Below the pieces are notes generated by a model, which made no database searches, was not told where the DNA came from, and saw only the letters and a program-made list of their open reading frames with translations. Of a stretch of 64,000 bases of DNA, positions 1-8,966 are shown one piece after another (position 1 is the stretch's first letter; each line of letters begins with the position of its first letter). Source of the stretch: Streptomyces alboflavus (GTDB lineage: Bacteria > Actinomycetota > Actinomycetes > Streptomycetales > Streptomycetaceae); assembly GCF_000716675.1 (NCBI RefSeq), contig NZ_JNXT01000028.1, positions 1-64,000 of the forward strand, read 5' to 3'. Position numbers and translations under genes: made by a program.

Positions 1-3
1 GTA

Positions 4-36
4 TCGTCGGCAGCGTCAGATGTGTATAAGAGACAG
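4..36 (+). other. Illumina Nextera read-1 adapter with Tn5 mosaic end (artefact)
   Basis: These 33 bases match the Nextera transposase adapter for read 1. The 19-bp Tn5 mosaic end, which ends in AAGAGACAG, lies at 18-36, and the library-specific tail precedes it. A natural Tn5 insertion would not carry that tail, so this is untrimmed library sequence at a contig end. Short open frames that begin inside it (from 20 and 22) are artefacts at their N-termini. Confidence 0.97.
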
Positions 37-213
37 CCCCCGACCCCACCCAAGACCCGTCGCCCCGCCCCGTCACCCCCGCCCGTCGCCTACCCCGTGT
101 ACCACGCGCCGCCGCGCAAGCAGCCGCCCCGCGACGGGCCGTCCCTGGTCTCGCTCACCCTGCTCGTCACCGCGCCCGCGGTGTTCGCCGTCGCCGCGCT
201 GCGACCGCGCTGA
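37..213 (+). CDS. C-terminal part of a small proline-rich membrane protein (partial)
   Basis: The reading frame is open from the adapter junction to a TGA ending at 213. The genuine N-terminus is missing because the contig starts here. The visible part is a Pro/Arg-rich hydrophilic stretch followed by one hydrophobic segment (SLVSLTLLVTAPAVFAVAAL) and a short basic tail, so it is probably a single-pass membrane protein with the tail inside. The next gene starts 16 bases downstream on the same strand, which suggests co-transcription. I do not recognise a family and assign no function. The codon pattern is normal high-GC coding, which is the main reason to call it real. Confidence 0.55.
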   Translation, partial: PPTPPKTRRPAPSPPPVAYPVYHAPPRKQPPRDGPSLVSLTLLVTAPAVFAVAALRPR

Positions 214-228
214 CCGCCGGAGGAACCC

Positions 229-993
229 TTGTCGGAATGGCTTGTTCTCACCCTCGCGATGGCCGCCGCGTGCGCCGTCGTCCTCGTCATCGTGGTGCTC
301 CGGCACCGACGAACCTCCACGGACTACGACACTTCGGAAACGCCGGACGTCATGGAGTACATGACGATGATGATCGGCGTGGTGTACGCCATCGTCCTCG
401 GCCTCGCCATCGCCGGGGTGTGGGAGGCCCGCAGCGCCGCCCAGGATCATGTGCGTGCCGAGGCCCAGGCCCTGCACGAGGTCCACGAGCGGGTCCGGGT
501 GTACCCGCAGGAGGCCCGGGACAGGATCCGTGACGATGTACGGGCGTATGTCGGCCATGTCGTGAACACGGAGTGGGACGCCATGACCAAGCGTGGCGAG
601 ATGACCGAGCGCGGGGACGAACTCCTCGACCGGCTGCGCAACGACGTCACCGACTACGAACCGAAGTCCGACTTCCAGGCCCAGGCCTACCAGCCCCTGA
701 TCGACCAGGTCGCGCTCGCCGACGACGCCCGCGGCGCCCGTGCCGACAGCGCGGAGGCCACCATGCCGGGCGTCGTCTGGTTCGGCCTCATCACCGGCGG
801 CCTCGTCACGGTGGGCCTCATCTTCGCCCTCCAGATCCGCCGCACCGCCCGCGAACTGATCCTCGCCGGACTCTTCTCCGCCCTGATCGCCTTTCTGCTC
901 TTCCTCATCTGGGACTTCGACGCGCCCTACAGCCGCGGCATCACGGCGACGGCGGAGCCGTTCGAGTCGCTGTTCCCGGACGCGCGCGACTAG
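229..993 (+). CDS. DUF4239 family membrane protein
   Basis: A 254-residue protein with a TTG start at 229, chosen because GGAGGA lies at 219-224 with proper spacing. There is an N-terminal membrane segment at about 4-25, a second at about 45-65 (including GVVYAIVLGLAIAGVW), a soluble middle of about 120 residues rich in Glu, Arg and Asp that is predicted helical, and two C-terminal membrane segments at about 180-205 and 210-232. This 2+2 arrangement around a soluble domain is typical of DUF4239, a bestrophin-like family of unknown function that is common in Streptomyces. A channel role is only inferred from that distant resemblance. It probably shares a transcript with the truncated gene before it, and two hairpins follow the stop. 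Confidence 0.75.
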   Translation: MSEWLVLTLAMAAACAVVLVIVVLRHRRTSTDYDTSETPDVMEYMTMMIGVVYAIVLGLAIAGVWEARSAAQDHVRAEAQALHEVHERVRVYPQEARDRIRDDVRAYVGHVVNTEWDAMTKRGEMTERGDELLDRLRNDVTDYEPKSDFQAQAYQPLIDQVALADDARGARADSAEATMPGVVWFGLITGGLVTVGLIFALQIRRTARELILAGLFSALIAFLLFLIWDFDAPYSRGITATAEPFESLFPDARD

Positions 994-1032
994 GGCCTGT
1001 CAGGAGGGGACGACGGCGCGAGGCAGGCCTGA

Positions 1033-1123
1033 GCCGGGCGGGGATCAACCCTTCGGGAGGCACGGATCCGATCCCGCCCGGCGACCGCGGGGGCCACCGG
1101 CCCTGGGGAAGTACCGGTGGCCC
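1033..1123 (+). terminator. Two consecutive GC-rich hairpins after the DUF4239 gene
   Basis: The first hairpin pairs 1033-1046 with 1070-1082: 13 base pairs with one bulged G. The second pairs 1091-1100 (GGGCCACCGG) with 1114-1123, a perfect 10-bp stem with a 13-base loop. They lie 40 bases after the stop codon of the preceding gene and have no T-run, as is usual for Streptomyces terminators. Confidence 0.55.
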
Positions 1124-1553
1124 AGCCGCCGGACGCCCCCGTGTTCCCCCGTGGCGTTCCATCCGTGCGGCATATGCGTCATCAAACCCCCCACACCCAC
1201 CCCGCGGGGAGTGTGTGCGCCGGGCCGATGTGTGCGCGGCGCGCACACGGCGTGTGACCCGCACGGACCCGCGAGCACCGGACGTACACCTTCCGCCCGC
1301 GCCCCGCCCGGCCCGGCCACGACCAGGTCCGACCGGCCCCTCGGTCCCGCCTGACGCCGTGCCACATCCCCGCACCCGCACCGCCGCGCCACGCCGCCGC
1401 GTTCCCCTGTCCGGCCCACAGGAATGCCCCGTTCGCACGACACCGATCGCGTACGCCCCAGGCCCTGCCTAGCGTTCGGGACATCGAGGTGCATATCAGG
1501 CGCAAGCGGAAGAAGGTCCGCGGCTGCTCCTCGGGGACCCGGAGGAATTGCTC
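1124..1553 (+). other. Non-coding interval upstream of a secreted-protein gene
   Basis: I see no supported gene here. Open frames crossing it lack coding character and ribosome binding sites. The stretch from about 1195 to 1260 has alternating GTGTG and CGCGCG runs with short self-complementary pieces. The last part must hold the promoter of the gene at 1554, but I cannot pick a convincing -10/-35 pair. Confidence 0.4.
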
Positions 1554-2078
1554 ATGCGCGCGATACGCGTCGCTTCGGCCGCTCTGCTCACCGCCACCGC
1601 CCTCGCCCTCACCGCGCCCCCGGCGTCCGCGGCCGTCGCGGGCGAGGAGAACATCACGTCGTTCGGCTTCCGGGTCACGCCGTCGACGATCGCCGCGGGC
1701 GGCCAGGTCACGCTCAGCGTCGACGGCTGCGAGCACAACACCAAGGTGACGTCGGGCGTCTTCGACGACGTGACCATCCCCAAGGGCCAGTCGTCGGCCA
1801 CCGCGATGGTCTTCTGGGACGCCAAACCCGGTGCCATGTACGAGGTGACGTTCACCTGCGGCCAGGAGTCGGGCACCACCGACCTCACCATCGTCGGCGG
1901 CAGCAACCCCAGCCACCACCCCACCCCGCACCACACCCGGGGCGTCAAGGCGGGCGTCGGCGGCAGCTCGGGCGGCTTCGACGCCCAGCAGCTCGCCCTG
2001 GGCGGCGCCCTCATCGCGGGCGTCCTCGGCACGGCGTACTACTGGACCCGGCGGCGCACCGGCCAGGACGAGTCCTGA
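1554..2078 (+). CDS. Secreted Ig-like protein with C-terminal membrane anchor, sortase-associated
   Basis: A 174-residue protein. ATG 1554 is preferred over the TTG at 1548 because GGAGGA at 1541-1546 then sits 7 bases upstream. Residues 1-27 form a signal peptide ending in PPASA. A small beta-rich domain follows with the pattern GGQVTLSVDGC and a second Cys about 40 residues later (TFTCGQ), a likely disulfide. A His/Pro linker leads to GVKAGVGGSSGG, one membrane segment (LALGGALIAGVLGTAYYW) and a TRRR tail. The layout resembles a sortase substrate, yet there is no LPXTG. A paralogue faces it at 2186-2680 and a class F sortase lies at 3021, so the three genes probably form one envelope module. 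Function is unknown. Confidence 0.7.
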   Translation: MRAIRVASAALLTATALALTAPPASAAVAGEENITSFGFRVTPSTIAAGGQVTLSVDGCEHNTKVTSGVFDDVTIPKGQSSATAMVFWDAKPGAMYEVTFTCGQESGTTDLTIVGGSNPSHHPTPHHTRGVKAGVGGSSGGFDAQQLALGGALIAGVLGTAYYWTRRRTGQDES

Positions 2079-2097
2079 CCCACCCCGGCACAGGCGG

Positions 2098-2131
2098 CCG
2101 GCCCGGCGCGGAAGGGGACGCGCCGGGCCGG
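2098..2131. terminator. Bidirectional terminator hairpin between convergent genes
   Basis: A perfect 13-bp stem, 2098-2110 (CCGGCCCGGCGCG) with 2119-2131, around an 8-base loop. It lies between two convergent genes that end at 2078 and 2186, so it can serve both. Confidence 0.75.
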
Positions 2132-2185
2132 TCGGCCGTGTGGGTGCCGGACGGGCCGTCACGTCCCGTCCGGCCGCGGGAGCCG

Positions 2186-2680
2186 TCAGGCCTTGCTCTC
2201 GGACCGGCGGCGCATCCAGAACACCCCGCCGCCGACAGCCGCGGCCGCCACCAGGGCCCCGCCGATCGCCATGTCGGTCCGCGTCGCCCCGGACGTGGTG
2301 CTGCCGCCGATGCCGCCGCGGACACCGCCGTGGATGACCGTGAAGGCGGCGGGCCGGGTCAGCGGCTTGCCGCCGCAGTTCGCCGTGATGTCGTACGCCC
2401 CGGGGTGGGCGTTGTGGTTGACCTTGACGGTCGCGCTCGCGGTGGTGCCGCCCTGGATGTGGTGCAGGTTGGTCCGCGGGAACGCCGGTGACTCGACGTA
2501 GCTGCCGGGCGAGCTGCAGGAGCTGCCGTCGACGGTGACGGTCAGCTGGCCGCCCCTGGCGATGACGCTGGGCATGGCGACGATGTTGCTCGGTTCCGCC
2601 CAGGCCGCGGCGGACGGCGCCGCGAACCCGACCAGGGCGCCTGCGGCGACCACGGCCGCCAGAGCACGAGAATTGCGCAT
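2186..2680 (-). CDS. Secreted Ig-like protein with C-terminal membrane anchor, paralogue of 1554-2078
   Basis: A 164-residue protein. ATG at 2680 follows GGAGGAAG with 6-base spacing; the longer frame upstream has no such site. It has a signal peptide ending near PSAAAWA, a beta-rich domain with VIARGGQLTVTVDGSSC and a later Cys (ITANCGG), then GGVRGGIGGSTTSG, a membrane segment (IGGALVAAAAVGGGVFW) and MRRRSESKA. It matches the facing gene in every segment: GG-Q-T-VDG, the glycine-rich GV-GIGGS motif, a small-residue transmembrane helix and the Arg tail. There is no LPXTG. It is transcribed convergently with its paralogue and divergently from the class F sortase, sharing the 340-bp promoter region with it. 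A substrate role for that sortase is inference. Confidence 0.7.
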   Translation of the reverse strand: MRNSRALAAVVAAGALVGFAAPSAAAWAEPSNIVAMPSVIARGGQLTVTVDGSSCSSPGSYVESPAFPRTNLHHIQGGTTASATVKVNHNAHPGAYDITANCGGKPLTRPAAFTVIHGGVRGGIGGSTTSGATRTDMAIGGALVAAAAVGGGVFWMRRRSESKA

Positions 2681-3020
2681 GGTTATCTTCCTCCGCGGCA
2701 GGCGCCCCGGGGACACCATTTCCCCGGTCGATCGGCGAGAGCGCCTCCCAGATAGACCCTCAGACGGCCTGCGTGGAGCCGCATTTCGGGAATCGGCCGT
2801 CCTGGTGAGGTGACACGCCGGAGCGCGTCCGCGCGAGCGGATATTGCCGCAGGTCACGGACCGTCAGAAATTTCCTGCGGGCGACGACTCGGATGGCGCA
2901 GACCCCCGGTCGTCGCCACCCGTTCGCGCCCGCCCTTTCGCACGCCGCGCGCGCTGCGCATAGCGTTTTTCCCACGCGCAATGGACGCGGCCGAAATGCC
3001 GCGTTGAGAGGGGATAGAGA
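2681..3020. promoter_or_regulatory. Divergent promoter region between secreted protein and sortase genes
   Basis: No gene is supported in these 340 bases. They separate a leftward and a rightward start codon, so two promoters must be here. The AT content is locally higher around 2860-2990 (for example GTCAGAAATTTC). The right end carries GAGAGGGG at about 3005-3012, which serves as the ribosome binding site of the sortase gene. I cannot assign -35/-10 elements with confidence. Confidence 0.4.
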
Positions 3021-3683
3021 ATGTCTTCGTCCCAGCCTTCGGAAGAATTCGACGAGGAGGAAAGGCAGCGGAAACGCGCGCCGTGGGGCGTCATGGCGCT
3101 GGTCCTGCTGACCGGTCTCGCCCTGATCCGCAACGGCTCCGGCGAGTTCGACGTCGGCCCGCCGCAGCCCGCGTCGGCCGCGGCGGCGGACCGCGCGCCC
3201 GCCAGGTCGAACGCCCCCGCGCCGCTGGCGTTCTCCCCCGCCGACCGCGTCCGGATCAAGGCGATCCGGGTCGACGCGCCCGTGGTGGCGGTCGGCCTGG
3301 ACGCGGAGGGCTGGGTGGACGCGCCGCCGCCGGACGACCCCAATCTGGCCGGGTGGTTCACCGGCGCGGTGTCGCCGGGCGAGAAGGGCACGGCGGTGGT
3401 CGTCGGGCACGTCGACAACCAGCGGGGGCCCGCCGTCTTCTACGGCCTCGGCTCGCTCAAGAAGGGCAACCGCGTCGAGGTCCTGCGCAAGGACCGGCGC
3501 ACGGCCGTCTTCGAGATCTACGGCATCGAGGTCTTCGAGAAGAACAACTTCCCCGGCGGCCGCGTGTACGCGAGCGGCGCCACCCCCGAGCTGCGGGTCA
3601 TCACCTGCGGCGGCGGCTTCTCCAAGCGAGACGGCTACGACGGGAACGTCGTGGTGTTCGCCCGCCTCGTCGAGGTGCGCTGA
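3021..3683 (+). CDS. Class F sortase
   Basis: A 220-residue cysteine transpeptidase homologue. A cytoplasmic acidic/basic N-terminus (1-20) precedes one membrane anchor (about 22-36), an Ala/Pro linker, then the sortase beta-barrel from about residue 70. His130 in VVVGHVD and Cys196 in VITCGGGF are the catalytic pair. The catalytic Arg is probably R203 or R215; I cannot decide which by eye. The TCGG context and the short domain fit class F, the actinobacterial class of mostly unknown substrates. It probably acts on the outer membrane face. The two nearby secreted proteins with membrane-spanning C-termini are the obvious substrate candidates, although neither has LPXTG. The ATG start at 3021 has a GAGAGGGG site 8 bases upstream. 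Confidence 0.88.
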   Translation: MSSSQPSEEFDEEERQRKRAPWGVMALVLLTGLALIRNGSGEFDVGPPQPASAAAADRAPARSNAPAPLAFSPADRVRIKAIRVDAPVVAVGLDAEGWVDAPPPDDPNLAGWFTGAVSPGEKGTAVVVGHVDNQRGPAVFYGLGSLKKGNRVEVLRKDRRTAVFEIYGIEVFEKNNFPGGRVYASGATPELRVITCGGGFSKRDGYDGNVVVFARLVEVR

Positions 3684-3712
3684 GGCGCTGAGCCGGGTGG
3701 CCGGAACGACCC

Positions 3713-3739
3713 GGGGCGCGGGCGCAGCGCCCGCGCCCC
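3713..3739. terminator. Bidirectional terminator hairpin
   Basis: A 13-bp perfect inverted repeat, 3713-3725 (GGGGCGCGGGCGC) and 3727-3739, with essentially no loop beyond the paired ends. It sits between the sortase gene stop (3683) and the convergent deacetylase stop (3800). Confidence 0.75.
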
Positions 3740-3799
3740 TTCCGCATGCCCGCACGCCTCGGCCCGTCCGGGCACCCGTGCGCGGCACCGGCCCGGCGC

Positions 3800-4669
3800 C
3801 TAGACCCGATAGCGGCTCGGCACCGTGAGCCGGTACCCGGCGTCCAGCAGCTCCGGCAGATAGGCCCGCAGCGCCTGCACGCTCTGCGAGCGGTCGCCGC
3901 CCGCGTCGTGCGAGAGCACCACGACGCCGGGGCCCGCGCCGCCGAGGACGCGGCGCACGATGGTGCCGGTGCCGGGGGTGCGCCAGTCGAGGGTGTCCAC
4001 GGTCCAGGCGAGGGGCTCCATGCCGAGTTCCGCGCCGAGTTCGAAGGCCGCCCGGTTCCACGCACCGTACGGGGCCCGGAACCACTCCGGTGGCCGTCCC
4101 ACGGTGGCGTCCACGATGTCGCAGGTGCGCTCCATCTGCCGGCGGATCGACGCGCGCGAGAGGCGCGGAAGCAGCGGGTGGCTCCAGGTGTGGTTGCCGA
4201 TCACGTGCCCGTCGTCGACCATCGCGCGCAGCAGGTCCGGGTGGGCCGCCGCCATCTCGCCGCACACGAAGAACATCGCGCGGGCGTCGTGCCGCCGCAG
4301 GGTGCGCAGGATGTCCGTGGTGTAGCGCGGGTCGGGCCCGTCGTCGAAGCTCAGGACCATGGAGCGGACGCGTCCCGGCAGCCGCAGGATCGGCGCGCGG
4401 CGCACCGGCGGGCGGGCGGGGGCGCCGCGCTGGGGCCCGTACCCGGTCATGGGACGCAGCCGGTACGCGGCGGCCCGCGCCGGGGACTTCGCCGGGCGGG
4501 CGGCCCCCGGCCCCGCGGCGGGTCCGGCCGCGGCGGCCCCGGACGGGGCGCGGCCGGGGGTCGCGGCCGTGTCCGCGGTCAGGAGCCGGGCCGTGGTGGC
4601 CGCGCCGAGCACGGCGGCACAGCGGAGCAGCGCACGGCGCCCCGAAGGCATCTGATCGGTTTTCATCAT
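3800..4669 (-). CDS. Secreted polysaccharide deacetylase (NodB/CE4 family)
   Basis: About 289 residues. The N-terminus carries a twin-Arg stretch ([16 protein letters not shown]), so export by Tat is possible, followed by an Ala/Pro/Gly-rich linker to about residue 85. The CE4 domain fills the rest: FDDGPD holds the catalytic base and metal Asp, GNHTWSH gives the HxxxH metal ligands, RAPYGAWN is motif 3, and LSHDAGG near the end is the last conserved motif. CE4 enzymes remove N- or O-acetyl groups from chitin, peptidoglycan or xylan; the substrate here cannot be read from sequence. ATG 4669 has only a weak ribosome site, and ATG 4666 or 4651 are alternatives. It is convergent with the sortase gene and lies downstream of lysX on the same strand, so both may belong to envelope modification. 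Confidence 0.85.
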   Translation of the reverse strand: MMKTDQMPSGRRALLRCAAVLGAATTARLLTADTAATPGRAPSGAAAAGPAAGPGAARPAKSPARAAAYRLRPMTGYGPQRGAPARPPVRRAPILRLPGRVRSMVLSFDDGPDPRYTTDILRTLRRHDARAMFFVCGEMAAAHPDLLRAMVDDGHVIGNHTWSHPLLPRLSRASIRRQMERTCDIVDATVGRPPEWFRAPYGAWNRAAFELGAELGMEPLAWTVDTLDWRTPGTGTIVRRVLGGAGPGVVVLSHDAGGDRSQSVQALRAYLPELLDAGYRLTVPSRYRV

Positions 4670-4773
4670 TAATCCGTCGCATGGCCGAAGGCCGCGACGC
4701 CTCCGCGACACCGGCGGGACGCGGGAATGCACCCGATGGGACCAGCCTGGCCGCGCGCGGCGGCGGGGGCCGG

Positions 4774-7700
4774 TCAGCGGCGGCGGACCAGCGGGAACGG
4801 CAGCGTCTCGCGGATGGTCAGGCCGGTGAGGAACATGACGAGCCGGTCGACGCCGATGCCGAGGCCGCCGGTGGGCGGCATGGCGTACTCCAGGGCGTCG
4901 AGGAAGTCCTCGTCCAGCTCCATGGCCTCGGGGTCTCCCCCGGCGGCGAGCAGCGACTGCGCGGTGAGGCGGCGTCGCTGTTCGACGGGGTCGGTCAACT
5001 CCGAGTAGGCGGTGCCCAGTTCGGTGCCGAAGGCGACGAGGTCCCAGCGCTCGGCGAGGCGCGGGTCGGCGCGGTGCTGGCGGGTGAGCGGGGAGACGTC
5101 GGTGGGGAAGTCCTTGTAGAAGGTGGGCAGCGTCGTCCGCTCCTCGACGAGGCGTTCGTACATCTCCAGGACGATGTCGCCGCGGCCGTCGTCGATCGTG
5201 TACGGGACGTGGGCGCGGTCGCAGAGCCGGTGCAGGGCGGGCAGCTCCGTGTCCGCGTCGACCTCGTCGCCCAGCGCCTCGGAGATCGCGCCGTACACGG
5301 TCTTGACCGGCCAGGCCCCGGAGATGTCGTACTCGGTGACGGTGCCGTCGGCGTCGGCCTTGCGGGCGATCGGGGTGCCGAAGGCGGCGGTCGCTGCGCC
5401 CTGGATGAGTTCGCGGGTCAGGTCGAGCATCACGTCGTAGTCGGCGAAGGCCTGGTAGGCCTCCAGCATCGTGAACTCGGGGTTGTGCTTGTAGGAGATG
5501 CCTTCGTTGCGGAAGGTGCGGCCCATCTCGAAGACCTTCTCCATGCCGCCGACGCAGAGCCGCTTCAGGTACAGCTCGGGGGCGATGCGCAGATACAGGT
5601 CGAGGTCGTAGGCGTTGATGTGGGTGGTGAAGGGGCGGGCGTTGGCGCCGCCGTGGATCTGCTGGAGCATCGGTGTCTCGACCTCCAGGTAGCCGCGGTC
5701 GAGCAGGCCCTGGCGCAGGGCCTGGACGGCGGTGGAGCGGGCGCGCACGGCGTCGCGGGCGGCGGGGCTCGCGACCAGGTCGAGATAGCGGCGGCGGACC
5801 TTGGCCTCGGGGTCGGCGAGGCCGCGGCGCTTGTCGGGCAGCGGGCGCAGGCACTTGCCGGTGAGCTGCCAGGAGGTGACGAAGACGGTCAGCTCGCCCC
5901 GCTCGCTGCGGCCGACCTCGCCGCTCGCGGTGATGTGGTCGCCGATGTCGGTGCCCGCGGTGAAGGAGTCGAGGACGTCGGAGCCCGAACGATCGCGGGT
6001 GAAGGCGAGCTGGAGGTCGCCGGACCAGTCGCGGAGCACGGCGAAGACGACGCCGCCGAAGTCGCGTACGAGCATGACGCGGCCCGCGACCATCACCTGA
6101 GCACCCGTCATCTCGGGCTTGATCGCTGCCAGTTCGTGGGTGCGGGGGGTGATGCCGACCGGGTAGGGGTCGATGCCGTCGGCTCGCAACCGGTCGAGTT
6201 TGCGGTGCCGGATGCGGATCTGCTCGGGCAGGGACTCCACGGGGTCGCGGGCGGTGTCGGCGGCCGCGCCGAGGCCGAGCGCGGTGATGGACGGCAGGCC
6301 CTCGGTGGTGGCGGGCTTGGTGACGCCGCGCGGCTTGGTGTGGCCCTTGCCCCAGAGCTTGCGCAGCGACGGCACGGAGACGAAGCCCTCGGCGATGCCG
6401 GAGGCGAGGCTGATGCGGGCGAGCGAGCCGGTGTCGCCGTAACAGATGAAGCGCGGGTACCACTCGGGGTGGTACTTGGCGTTGGAGCGGTACAGGGCCT
6501 CCAGCTGCCACCACTTGGAGAAGAACAGCAGCAGTCGGCGCCACAGCCGAAGGACCGGGCCCGCGCCGATGCGGGCACCCTCCTCGAAGACCGACCGGAA
6601 CACGGCGAAGTTCAGCGAGATCCGCTTGACGCCGAACTTCGGTGCCACCGCGCAGAGTTCGGCGACCATGAACTCCATGACGCCGTTGGGCGCGCTGCGG
6701 TCGCGGCGCATCAGGTCCAGGGAGATGCCGTCGCGGCCCCACGGCACGAGGGAGAGCAGCGCGAGCAGGCGCCCGTCGGCGTCCAGGGCCTCGACGAGCA
6801 GGCAGTCGCCGTCCTCGGGGTCGCCGAGCCGGTCCAGGGCCATGGAGAAGCCGCGCTCTGTCTCGGTGTCCCGCCAGGCGTCCGCCCTGTCGATGATCTC
6901 CTCCATCTCCTCGTCGGTGAGGGTGGAGTGGCGGCGGACGCGGGCGGTGGCGCCGCTGCGGCGGACCCGGTTCACGGCCTGGCGCGTGACACGCATGTCG
7001 CGGCCGTCCAGGTCGAAGCCGGACACGTGCAGGATCGCCTCGTCGCCGAGTTGCAGAGCGCCGAGCCCGGCGCGGGCGAAGGCCTTCGCGCCCTCCTCGG
7101 AGGCGCCCATCACGGCCGGCGCCCAGGCGTAGCGCCGGGCCACGTCCAGCCAGGCGCCGATCGCGCGCGGCCAGGCCTCGCGGTCGCCGACGGGGTCGCC
7201 GCTGGCCAGGCAGACACCGGCCTCGACGCGGTAGGTCACGGCGGCCTTGCCGCTGGGCGAGAAGACGACGGCCTTGTCGCGGCGCGTCGCGAAGTAGCCG
7301 AGAGAGTCCTGGTCGCCGTAGGCGCCGAGCAGGGCGCGGATGCGGGGCTCCTCGTCGCCGTGCAGCGCCGCCTCCATGCGCTGGGAGCGGAACAGCGTCA
7401 TCGCGGCGTTCAGGAGCGCGAGCGCGCCGAACAGGCCGAGGAAGAAGAACAGCGGGCGCGGCGGCGCACCGTCGAAGTAGTCGTGGCCGTGGATGAGGCC
7501 GCCGAAGACCCGGTTCGCGGCCCACAGCAGCCGCTCGCCGCGCGGCAGCGTCCCCGGGAACAGCTCGACCAGGCCCCAGCCGAGCAGCACCGCCACGCCG
7601 AGCCCGGCGGCCAGCACGCCCACGGCTCGGCGCACGGCCCCGCGCCGGGAGTCGGCGTAGAACTCGCCGCGCGCCCGGATCAGGAACACCAGCGCGACGC

Positions 7701-8070
7701 CGCACACCACCAGGGACGGCACCGACTCGGCCCAGTAGCCGAGGGCGATGCCGAGCACGTCGAAGGCGAGCAGCAGGCCCAGGTAGATGACGACGAGCCA
7801 CCACGCGACCTTCTTGCGGGCCGCGATGGCGGCGGCGAGCAGGAAGAGGAAGACGGCGTACGCGAGGTTCGCACTGACAGGGACGGTGATCAGGTCGAGG
7901 AAGCGGATCACCGGCCGCAGCAGGTGCCTGAGCGGCGCGATGACGGCCAGGACGGCGCAGAAGAGGCCCAGGGCGCCGAAGAAGAGGGCGAAGCCCTCCG
8001 GGACCTTGGCCAGGGTGCGGCGTCGCTCCGCCGCGGGGGCTGCGCCCGGCTCGGCCACGGACTCACTCAT
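4774..8070 (-). CDS. lysX: Bifunctional lysylphosphatidylglycerol synthetase / lysine-tRNA ligase
   Basis: A 1098-residue two-enzyme protein. Residues 20-270 contain about seven membrane helices. Residues 280-590 form an MprF-like DUF2156 acyltransferase domain (for example [43 protein letters not shown]), which transfers lysine from Lys-tRNA to phosphatidylglycerol. Residues 660-1098 form a class II lysyl-tRNA synthetase with an OB-fold ([15 protein letters not shown]), motif 1 ([13 protein letters not shown]), motif 2 ([18 protein letters not shown]) and motif 3 ([13 protein letters not shown]). The order and length match mycobacterial LysX (about 1170 residues), which lowers membrane negative charge and protects against cationic peptides. 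ATG 8070 is the first start that precedes all domains. All synthetase motifs look intact. It does not overlap its neighbours; a long palindromic repeat lies just upstream. Confidence 0.93.
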   Translation of the reverse strand: MSESVAEPGAAPAAERRRTLAKVPEGFALFFGALGLFCAVLAVIAPLRHLLRPVIRFLDLITVPVSANLAYAVFLFLLAAAIAARKKVAWWLVVIYLGLLLAFDVLGIALGYWAESVPSLVVCGVALVFLIRARGEFYADSRRGAVRRAVGVLAAGLGVAVLLGWGLVELFPGTLPRGERLLWAANRVFGGLIHGHDYFDGAPPRPLFFFLGLFGALALLNAAMTLFRSQRMEAALHGDEEPRIRALLGAYGDQDSLGYFATRRDKAVVFSPSGKAAVTYRVEAGVCLASGDPVGDREAWPRAIGAWLDVARRYAWAPAVMGASEEGAKAFARAGLGALQLGDEAILHVSGFDLDGRDMRVTRQAVNRVRRSGATARVRRHSTLTDEEMEEIIDRADAWRDTETERGFSMALDRLGDPEDGDCLLVEALDADGRLLALLSLVPWGRDGISLDLMRRDRSAPNGVMEFMVAELCAVAPKFGVKRISLNFAVFRSVFEEGARIGAGPVLRLWRRLLLFFSKWWQLEALYRSNAKYHPEWYPRFICYGDTGSLARISLASGIAEGFVSVPSLRKLWGKGHTKPRGVTKPATTEGLPSITALGLGAAADTARDPVESLPEQIRIRHRKLDRLRADGIDPYPVGITPRTHELAAIKPEMTGAQVMVAGRVMLVRDFGGVVFAVLRDWSGDLQLAFTRDRSGSDVLDSFTAGTDIGDHITASGEVGRSERGELTVFVTSWQLTGKCLRPLPDKRRGLADPEAKVRRRYLDLVASPAARDAVRARSTAVQALRQGLLDRGYLEVETPMLQQIHGGANARPFTTHINAYDLDLYLRIAPELYLKRLCVGGMEKVFEMGRTFRNEGISYKHNPEFTMLEAYQAFADYDVMLDLTRELIQGAATAAFGTPIARKADADGTVTEYDISGAWPVKTVYGAISEALGDEVDADTELPALHRLCDRAHVPYTIDDGRGDIVLEMYERLVEERTTLPTFYKDFPTDVSPLTRQHRADPRLAERWDLVAFGTELGTAYSELTDPVEQRRRLTAQSLLAAGGDPEAMELDEDFLDALEYAMPPTGGLGIGVDRLVMFLTGLTIRETLPFPLVRRR

Positions 8071-8119
8071 GCACCCGACTCTAGGAACCCCGGGCCCGGC
8101 CCGCCCGTCGGCCGAGGTC

Positions 8120-8253
8120 GGCCCCGTAAGGGGCGCGGGGAACTGCGCGCTCAGCGCGCGAGGATCCGCAGACGCGTCTGCTGGGATCCCGGCAGACGCG
8201 TCTGCGGCTTTGTGGGGGCTGGTCGCGCAGTTCCCCGCGCCCCTTACGGGGCC
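8120..8253. repeat. Long intergenic inverted repeat with nested palindromes
   Basis: A perfect 30-bp inverted repeat (8120-8149 with 8224-8253, arms ending ACTGCGCG / CGCGCAGT) encloses two copies of the 14-bp palindrome GCAGACGCGTCTGC at 8168-8181 and 8192-8205. Such elements are dispersed between Streptomyces genes. A related copy (41 bp, 3 substitutions relative to 8212-8252) is at 32829-32869. Here it separates the divergent lysX and universal stress protein genes and is not coding. Confidence 0.9.
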
Positions 8254-8319
8254 CCCTCCGCGCCCCAGGCCCCGCGCCCCTGACGGGGCCCTCCGCACCC
8301 CAGGCCCCGGGGCCTGGGC

Positions 8320-8325
8320 TAGCCT
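8320..8325 (+). promoter_or_regulatory. -10 element of a leaderless promoter (universal stress gene)
   Basis: TAGCCT matches the actinobacterial -10 pattern TANNNT and ends exactly 6 bases before the GTG at 8332. That spacing would make transcription start at or next to the start codon. The GGAGG in between abuts the start codon and is too close to act as a ribosome site. Confidence 0.6.
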
Positions 8326-8331
8326 CGGAGG

Positions 8332-8802
8332 GTGACGGAAGACGCCCCTGAACAGGCCCACCAGTTCGAACGCGGCACCGACGGGCCGAAGGTGATCGTC
8401 GTCGGGGTCGACGGCTCGGACTCCTCGCTGCGCGCAGCGGCATATGCCGGAGGCCTGGCGCGGCGGCAGCGGGCGCTGCTTGCCGTGGTGTACGTCCAGC
8501 CGGTCCTCGCAGCGGGCGCGGCCCTGGGCGCGCCCGTCGCGGACACCACCGAGGCGATCGCGGAGAACCTGATCGCCGAGATCCGCGAGGCGACGGAGCG
8601 CGTGAAGGGGATATTCGACGTGCGCTGGGAGTTCCACACCTTCCGCGGCGACCCCTACAACGGCCTGGTCTCCGCATCCGACGAGCTCAAGGCGGACGCC
8701 GTCGTGGTCGGCGCGTCCGAGCAGGCGGGACACCGCATCGTCGGCTCGGTCGCGGTGCGCCTGGTGAAGGCGGGGCGCTGGCCGGTCACCGTGGTGCCGT
8801 AG
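8332..8802 (+). CDS. Universal stress protein (UspA family)
   Basis: A single-domain Usp of 156 residues. After a polar N-terminal extension of about 18 residues come [12 protein letters not shown] (nucleotide-binding strand and Asp) and, near the C-terminus, [33 protein letters not shown]. The latter has the G-x2-G-x(9)-G-[ST]-type ATP-binding region in a degenerate form: G-S follows [11 protein letters not shown], but the full GxxG pattern is not clean. Usp proteins act in the cytoplasm in stress and dormancy responses, and their targets are usually unknown. The GTG start at 8332 fits a leaderless transcript. The gene stands alone, divergent from lysX. Confidence 0.85.
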   Translation: MTEDAPEQAHQFERGTDGPKVIVVGVDGSDSSLRAAAYAGGLARRQRALLAVVYVQPVLAAGAALGAPVADTTEAIAENLIAEIREATERVKGIFDVRWEFHTFRGDPYNGLVSASDELKADAVVVGASEQAGHRIVGSVAVRLVKAGRWPVTVVP

Positions 8803-8966
8803 CGCCCCCGGGACACCTCGCGAGGCCGTCGTAGGCCGACCGGGCGAACCTCGTCCCCGGCGTGCGCCCGGGCGCGCGCCGGGTGCGTGGCGTCTTCCCC
8901 GCCTCCGGCCGCCGGGCCATCATGATCGGCCATCAGCCGACCGCCGCCAGCGAAGAGGTGAGGCTC

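Noticed and set aside
20..364. Open frames starting inside the first 36 bases
   Set aside because: Their starts lie in the sequencing adapter; only the downstream part of one frame (37-213) is genomic and plausible.
3800..7804. A 1334-codon frame that appears to fuse the deacetylase to upstream sequence
   Set aside because: Only the last 289 codons form the deacetylase; the rest is an out-of-frame shadow of lysX.
4090..8283. A 1397-codon open frame opposite lysX and the deacetylase
   Set aside because: It is an antisense shadow caused by high GC. The opposite strand has complete, motif-bearing genes, and this frame has no recognisable domain or ribosome site.
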